Shown here piece by piece: positions 58,447-64,000 of a DNA stretch of 64,000 nt. Under the pieces are notes generated by a model that searched no databases, had not been told where the DNA came from, and saw only the letters and a program-made list of their open reading frames with translations. Every line of letters begins with the position of its first letter. The first letter of the stretch is position 1. The stretch lies in assembly GCA_946800325.1 (NCBI GenBank), contig OX326959.1, positions 12,988,862 through 13,052,861 on the forward strand, read 5' to 3'. A program made the position numbers and the translations under genes. The stretch is from Luzula sylvatica. Lineage: Eukaryota; Streptophyta; Magnoliopsida; Poales; Juncaceae.

Positions 58447-59721
58447 CTGCAAGAAAACATGATCACGTTCAGTGAAAAAAACACGAAATTACTATGCAAA
58501 TGTACTTTGTTTTATTTTATCCAGCTGAGAGGACTGTATTTATAATTTATTTAAAACTTGAGGGTGATCTTAAACATCATGATAAATCAACTTAAAATGA
58601 GTACTACTTTTATTGTTAATTTCATTTGGCAACTTCAACTAAATACACACAAAAATAACAAATACCATATAATTAAATTAATCTTATAAATATTTAATAA
58701 AAAAAGAATTAGGGTTTACAATATACCTTTTGACAAGAATGGTGGTTTGGACTTTTGACTCCTAGTTCATATTCACGCTGGTAGTCAAAGATGAAAAATA
58801 AATGATATAATCATAAATAAATATCAGGGGCAAAATCATAAACACTGAAAAAACTGAAATACTCAAATGATATAATCAACTTATTTCTTCATTTTTATTA
58901 TTCTTATTCTGTTTTCTTCTTGTAAAATAGATAATATATTATCTTCTAACGTTAATATTTGCTTAACAATAATTTAATTGGTGGATATAGTTTACTGTTT
59001 TTTCATGAAACTCAATTGCTAATTGAAATACATAAATCCCTGAAATAAAACATTTTTTTAATGCATCAAAATTCACCAAAATTCATCAAATTAAACATGC
59101 TCACAGGCTCTGTTGGCCCGAATAAATTGTAACCATCAAAATTCACCCAAGTACGAATCGAGAAAAAAAATTAGGACGCCCTCAACATAAATTAAAAAAA
59201 AATCAGCTTTCCACTCATACGAAATGTATTTTTGCGATATTAAGCAAGGTGAATGACCGAAAGCTAATTTGTGTGTTTTGGTATACAATTTCTTTTGTGA
59301 AAAAACTTGTGAATCGTATTGTTTCTTTTACAATAAATTATTTTACATTATTGTACTCTTTTTGGAAAAGTAAAAAATAAGATTAAAATAACCACAGCGT
59401 AACGCGGGTATTATTTTAGTTTATTATTAATTGAACAAACGATAAGTCAAAAGAAATAATTTATATCCGATTTAAAATTATTGAGATGTTGAAAACGGAT
59501 GTTTACCTTAAAAAACATCATAATATTTAATAAGAAATATGCACAACATAAGTTTACATAGGAGAAAAACACATTGAACTTTCATTCACAGTACATTAAT
59601 TTTCACACGTATAAAATACTACCAGGAAAAATAAAATAAAAAAATAAAAATTCATTGAATTAAATTATAGTTATTGTGGAATCGAGTCATAGGATTGGTG
59701 TGAAATTTTCTGCTTTGTAAT
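58447..59721. other. AT-rich intergenic sequence
   Basis: No supported gene. A GC-rich dyad (cacagcgtaacgcgggta, about 59394) followed by ttttagt could be a degraded Helitron end but lacks a clean CTRR. A minus-strand stretch at 58790-58728 has splice-like edges but no recognised product. Confidence 0.4.
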
Positions 59722-60399
59722 TAGAGCTGGCAAAATGTGACCCACCCGAAAAAATGATCCGACCGAATTCGAACCCGAGCCGACCCGTCCAAATCGGAAT
59801 TCAACCCAAACCGAAAAAATTGAAATGTCAACGACCAAAACCGAATGACCCGAATTCGAAATGAAACCGAAACCGAATGACCCGAACCCGAAATCGACCA
59901 GAAACAAGATGACCTGAATCCGAAAATGCCCTGAAACTGAATTGACCCGAAATCCGAACTAATCCAGAACCCGAATATCCGACATTCACAACCCGTACGA
60001 CCCGGAACATGACTCGAAACTCACGACCCGAATGATTCGAAAATTAATATGTTTTTGCCAAAATAAATATATTTTTGCTAAAATATCTCGGAATCAATAA
60101 AATAAATCTCGAATGACTCGAATGATCCGAAAATCAAATTTTGCGAAATTCGAATGATCCGAAAATCGAAATAAACAAGAACCGAATGATCCGAAAATCG
60201 AAACGACCCGAAAACGAATTACCAGAAAACCGAAACGATCCGGAACCGGAACGACTCGAAAACTGAAACGACCGCAATCCGAACGATCCGAAAACCGAAA
60301 AGACCGCAATCTGAACGACCCGCGATCCGATGACCCGAAATCGAATCCGAAATGATCTGAACCCGAAATCTGATCCGACCCGTCGAGTTGCCATCTCTA
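59722..60399. mobile_element. hAT-like MITE, family H, copy C
   Basis: Ends TAGAGCTGGCAA and TTGCCATCTCTA (inverse TAGAGATGGCAA, 11 of 12). Flanked by TTTGTAAT (59714-59721) and TTTGTAAG (60400-60407), 7 of 8. The interior is CCGAA/GACCC words around an AT-rich centre (aatatgtttttgccaaaata). The best preserved copy of the family here. Confidence 0.85.
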
Positions 60400-60907
60400 T
60401 TTGTAAGATACATTTTTATATGTAACCAAGTTTTATAAATTTATTCCAAAAATGACCCCATTTAGAAGTTAATTTCAAAAATAATCAAGGACGGAATTTC
60501 AAATTCCGCCAATTACAAAATTGACGGAGTTCCAAATTCCGTCAAACTTAATTCACTAAACAATCATATTAACACATAAAATAATAATTGACAGGAAAAA
60601 ACTGGGACTCGTTATTCTCTTGTTATTTGGTATTGCATTTGTTTTCTTTCTTGAAGAAACATAAAACAAAGAATTCTCTCAGTTGAATAGGAAATCTCAT
60701 CTTATTTCATTTTTTGTGATTATTAAGAAAAGGTAGCAAGTTAATTATTATCCATGGACCCATCATGACGTATTGAGAGTTGGGGGAAAGAGATTCTTTC
60801 GTCTACCTCCATTACAAACGAACCATGAGACGCCCATTGTCACTTTTAGTGTTTTATACGAGATAGAATTAGAATATGATTATATTATTTTCTTGTTATT
60901 TTTTTTA
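60400..60907. other. Intergenic sequence
   Basis: No gene. Small inverted words ggaatttcaaattccg and ggagttccaaattccg lie at 60493-60540. Confidence 0.4.
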
Positions 60908-61077
60908 GAGTAATGATACAGTCCACGAATTTATGACCACGAATAGACCACAACTGTCACGTGGCAGCTTTCGATTGGCTGCATCTTTTACACAACTTTA
61001 ATGCAGCCAATCGAAAGCTGTCACGTGGCAGTTGTGATCTATTCGTGGTCATAAATTCGTGGACTGTATCATTACTC
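60908..61077. mobile_element. Near-perfect 170-bp foldback MITE
   Basis: Arms from GAGTAATGATACAGTCCACG to GGCTGCAT pair with the inverse right arm over about 76 bases with very few mismatches, around a loop of about 17 bases (cttttacacaactttaa). Each arm carries CACGTG (G-box). T-runs flank both sides (TTTTTTTA), a possible but low-complexity duplication. Its transcript would form a long hairpin able to make small RNAs. Confidence 0.85.
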
Positions 61078-61211
61078 CTTTTTTTAGCACTGAAATGTTG
61101 TCTTTCAAAAAGTACGAAAAAAACACAAGATCACTCTCGTGACAAAATATATATATTCATTTTATATTTAGGTCATTGATATTTTATTCCGAAATTAATG
61201 CACTGGAGACC

Positions 61212-61976
61212 ATAGTTTGAAAAATCGAAAAATCGGCTTGACTCGACTTCTAACAGGGTGAAGAACTCGTTGAGTTTGTAGCATAATAACTCGTTGGTAT
61301 ATAATCTCATATTATTTTGCATAATAGATGTTAAAGCAATTAGATAAGAAAGAAAAAAAACAATACAATGTAAAAAATGGACAAATAATTAAAATGTCAT
61401 AAATATAACTTATGACATTAAAACATTTTTTTTTTAAATCATGAATAGCAAATAACCATCTATAAAAAAAATTAATATTTGAATTAGCAACTAATGTATT
61501 ATATGCTAAATAATTTTAAAAATAAACAAACATATTTAAGTCAGGTATAATATATAATAAATATTTATTAGTTAACATATACACACAAATATTCATTTAA
61601 TATATGTATATTATTTATTTAATACAGTTACTATTTATATACCAATCTGTATTATTTTTTTTTAAGTCACATATAATATACACATTTATTTTAGTTGTGA
61701 TATTATTCACATAATTTTTTAAAACATATTTAAGTCAGGAGTAACACATATTCATATATTATACTATTTTTTGTGTACATGTATTTACGATTAAAAACAA
61801 TAATAATAATTGTTAAAATATATGTGACTCGAGTCGAGTCAATCAAGTCACCCCGAATTCCATCCCGACTCGTTGAGTTTTACACACTAAGAGTTAGAGA
61901 CAGAGTCAACTCGAAATCTCAACGAGTGGAGTTAACTCGACAGAGTTTCAATTGGACTCACCGAATTTTTTGAAAT
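61212..61976. mobile_element. Probable MITE with GACTCGA/ACTCGTTGAG-rich ends
   Basis: Left part tttgaaaaatcg...cttgactcgact...actcgttgagtt. Right part, inverted, tttcaaaaaattcggtgagt...actcgttgag. The similarity is loose and no duplication was found. The centre is AT-rich. Confidence 0.35.
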
Positions 61977-62199
61977 ATGCTCCGGACCTCCCTTTTAATC
62001 ATAGGGCGCCACGTGACAAAACGCAAAGTAAAACAAAAAAACGAATGCAAAAAATATACGAGCAGCCATTTTTTCGAGTAGCACCTAATATTCGGATACT
62101 ATTAAATATACCTTTCGCCATCAAATTTAGATACTTGTGTTTTATACCTTTGAACTTAATATTTATATACCTTTGAACTTCGTATTTATATATTTTTAA

Positions 62200-62640
62200 T
62201 ATGAAAAAGATATAAATAACAACATATTTTTATTCATATCATAGAAAATGTATAAATAACAAGTATTTTCATATATGTAATCCATAATATAGAAAAATGT
62301 ATAAATAATAGTACAAATGTATGCATAATAGTAATTGTAAAAATATAAAGCAAGTATTTACAACAGATATTTTTCATAATATAGAGAAAACATAAATGAT
62401 AGTAAAAAAAATATAAATAATAACAAATTTTTAATCCATAATAATGTAACAAATATAAATAATAATAATAAAACATTAAATAACAACATATCTTTAATCC
62501 ATAATATAAAAATGTATAAATAACAACATATCTTTCATTCATTGAATAGGAGAAATTATAAAATAATAGAAAAATATATAAATAATAATAATAACCATAT
62601 AAACTACAACAAATTTGTTATCCATAGTATAAAAAAAGTA
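62200..62640. repeat. Degenerate AT-rich tandem repeat
   Basis: The words tataaataacaacatat and ttaatccataatata recur at 50-80-base spacing. This explains the Tyr/Leu/Phe-rich minus frame. Nothing coding. Confidence 0.6.
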
Positions 62641-63542
62641 TAAAAATGTATATGAAAATAGATCGGACATTGAGCAGTGTGTAGGGCTAGTACGGGACGA
62701 GAAGGGGCCGGGCAAATGGACAATGAACAATTTCGGAGTGCATTTCTCCGGACGGTGGGCAACGAACGTTCTTCGGACGTTCATTCTCTGTTAAATGCAA
62801 AAACATTTCTCTTATATTTATTAGATATATTCATATTCATATTATCTATTATCTATATATAATTATATTATGTGTGCTTCATTTAATATATTTAATACAT
62901 GATATATAACATTACATACAAAAATATTATATTGAATATATAAAATTATGCATACTATATATTATATAATTTATTTATTTAATATATTAATAATGCATTA
63001 ACAAATATATTATATTATGTATTATTTATCTAATATATTGATTTATATTTCAAATTTTGTAAAATACATTATTTCTATTAATAAATCATAATGTGCATTA
63101 GTCATGACTAAAATTAATAAATATTAAGATTATTAGTTAGACAAAAATCATATGTAATTAAATAAAAATCATATCTAACTACCATTCATTATTTAACATT
63201 TTAACACAATATTAAAATTATTAACTACTTTTCATTTATTTGCACTACCGTCTGAAGTTATGTTGCAAATGGAGAGGAAGTCTCAAGACATTTATCAGCA
63301 AAGTTTCTAGACGATTTTCAATACTTGAGCACCCCCACCCCCGTGGCAAAGCAGAGAGCAATATACTACTTGTCTTGCACGCAAAACTCACAAAAGGCTC
63401 CCACTTCCACCTTTCACCACTTTGTCTCTCTAATCTCTATCCTTTTCTTTCTCTGTACTTCTCATATCAATGGAGCTTTGATTTCCTCTCTTCCACCAGA
63501 AAATAAGGTGATAGATCATTGCGCCAAGTGGGTTCGATGCAA
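62641..63542. other. Intergenic sequence, possible promoter and 5' UTR at its end
   Basis: A GC-richer patch at 62660-62790 has no recognised content. After about 63230 the sequence becomes less AT-rich, with pyrimidine tracts such as ttgtctctctaatctctatc near 63421, as in plant 5' leaders. Confidence 0.3.
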
Positions 63543-63611
63543 ATGGAGCAAAGCTTTAATTACCCTCAATTGCCGGAGACTTCTTGTGCATATTTACTTA
63601 AAGAACTCAAG
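63543..63611 (+). CDS. Possible first coding exon of a MAP65-like gene, partial at the window edge
   Basis: ATG at 63543 opens MEQSFNYPQLPETSCAYLLK then ELK, followed by a donor (AAG|GTTCCT). The string ETSC..LL.EL resembles the N terminus of plant 65-kDa microtubule-associated proteins (ETTCG.LL.EL), which bundle microtubules and in which an IWDEVGE block follows. That block is not found before 64000, so the first intron would exceed 388 bases, or this is only an isolated relic. The identification rests on one short motif. Confidence 0.4.
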
Positions 63612-64000
63612 GTTCCTCTTTTACTCCAATTTTTTTCTTTAAATTTCTTTCTCGTCTTAAAATTTGAATTGGTACCTTATTCAAGTAGGAGATTACTTAG
63701 TCATTAGGCATTACATGTAATACATTATGATGCGTAGAAGTCCATCAAATCAGTCAAACAGAACAACTGCAAATAATTATTGTGAGACAGGAAATTATAC
63801 CATGCCCCTCGAATAATTCACCTTAACATCGTTGATGCAATATAATAATTCAATTAACGGATCATTAACATGTATCAAATAATTATCATGTTAATTAATA
63901 AAATTTCGGTTTTATTGTTTGTCAAATGTTAATTGGATTGTCAATTAATGAAGTTAGTATCGCATCAAGCATGTTATGGTGAAACTTGGCTTCTTGTGAG

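Noticed and set aside
59394..59425. Helitron 3' end on plus
   Set aside because: The hairpin is imperfect and the terminal tetranucleotide is TTAG, not CTRR. Kept only as a remark.
1..64000. tRNA, rRNA or snRNA genes
   Set aside because: No cloverleaf with intact A and B boxes and no rRNA-like segment was noticed by eye; a tRNAscan or Rfam run would settle it.

Overview
The window reads as repeat-rich, intergenic to heterochromatic DNA of a flowering plant, most likely a eudicot. The basis is an L1-type LINE with a zf-RVT tail, Ty1/copia elements primed from initiator-Met tRNA, a CACTA element, Helitrons, hAT-, Mutator- and PIF-type MITEs, and host exons of plant families with short AT-rich GT-AG introns. 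The species cannot be told from sequence alone.

Layout. 1-2.7 kb: 3' end of a LINE. 3.2-5.6 kb: Helitron ends, an AT-rich simple repeat, a polygalacturonase pseudogene and a foldback MITE. 6.7-8.3 kb (minus): an intact four-exon carboxylesterase (CXE18-like) gene. 8.4-12.5 kb: MITEs and a Helitron whose empty site is found elsewhere in the window. 12.6-28.2 kb: a nest of one copia family (A), mostly in minus orientation, with a PIF/Harbinger-like element and a 3.7-kb CACTA element inserted into it. 28.2-32.8 kb: a second copia family (B, plus strand) with gag but no pol, interrupted by a solo LTR of family A. 32.8-47.4 kb: about 14.5 kb of a ~175-bp AT-rich satellite, in two opposite orientations that meet at a 25-bp palindromic, GC-rich minisatellite (44.3-44.8 kb). 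48.3-49.8 kb (minus): a second intact carboxylesterase gene, clearly a tandem duplicate of the first. 50.5-54.2 kb (minus): a purple acid phosphatase pseudogene split by a Helitron carrying an RPA1-like fragment and by a hAT-like MITE. 54.7-63 kb: more MITEs, a ~40-bp minisatellite and an exon fragment of a DUF668/PSK-simulator-like gene. The right edge holds a possible first exon of a MAP65-like gene.

How it fits together. The only complete-looking host genes are the two carboxylesterase paralogs, same strand and same exon lengths, about 41 kb apart. Homology extends to both flanks, so they look like an old tandem duplication pushed apart by retrotransposons and satellite growth. The duplicated flanks act as empty-site controls for several insertions. 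The most unusual structures are the inverted satellite with its palindromic centre, and the short palindromic motifs (GCGTCATGACGC, TTCGTTCGAACGAA) repeated in the U3 regions of the copia LTRs, which differ from copy to copy. All product names are homology judgements made by eye.
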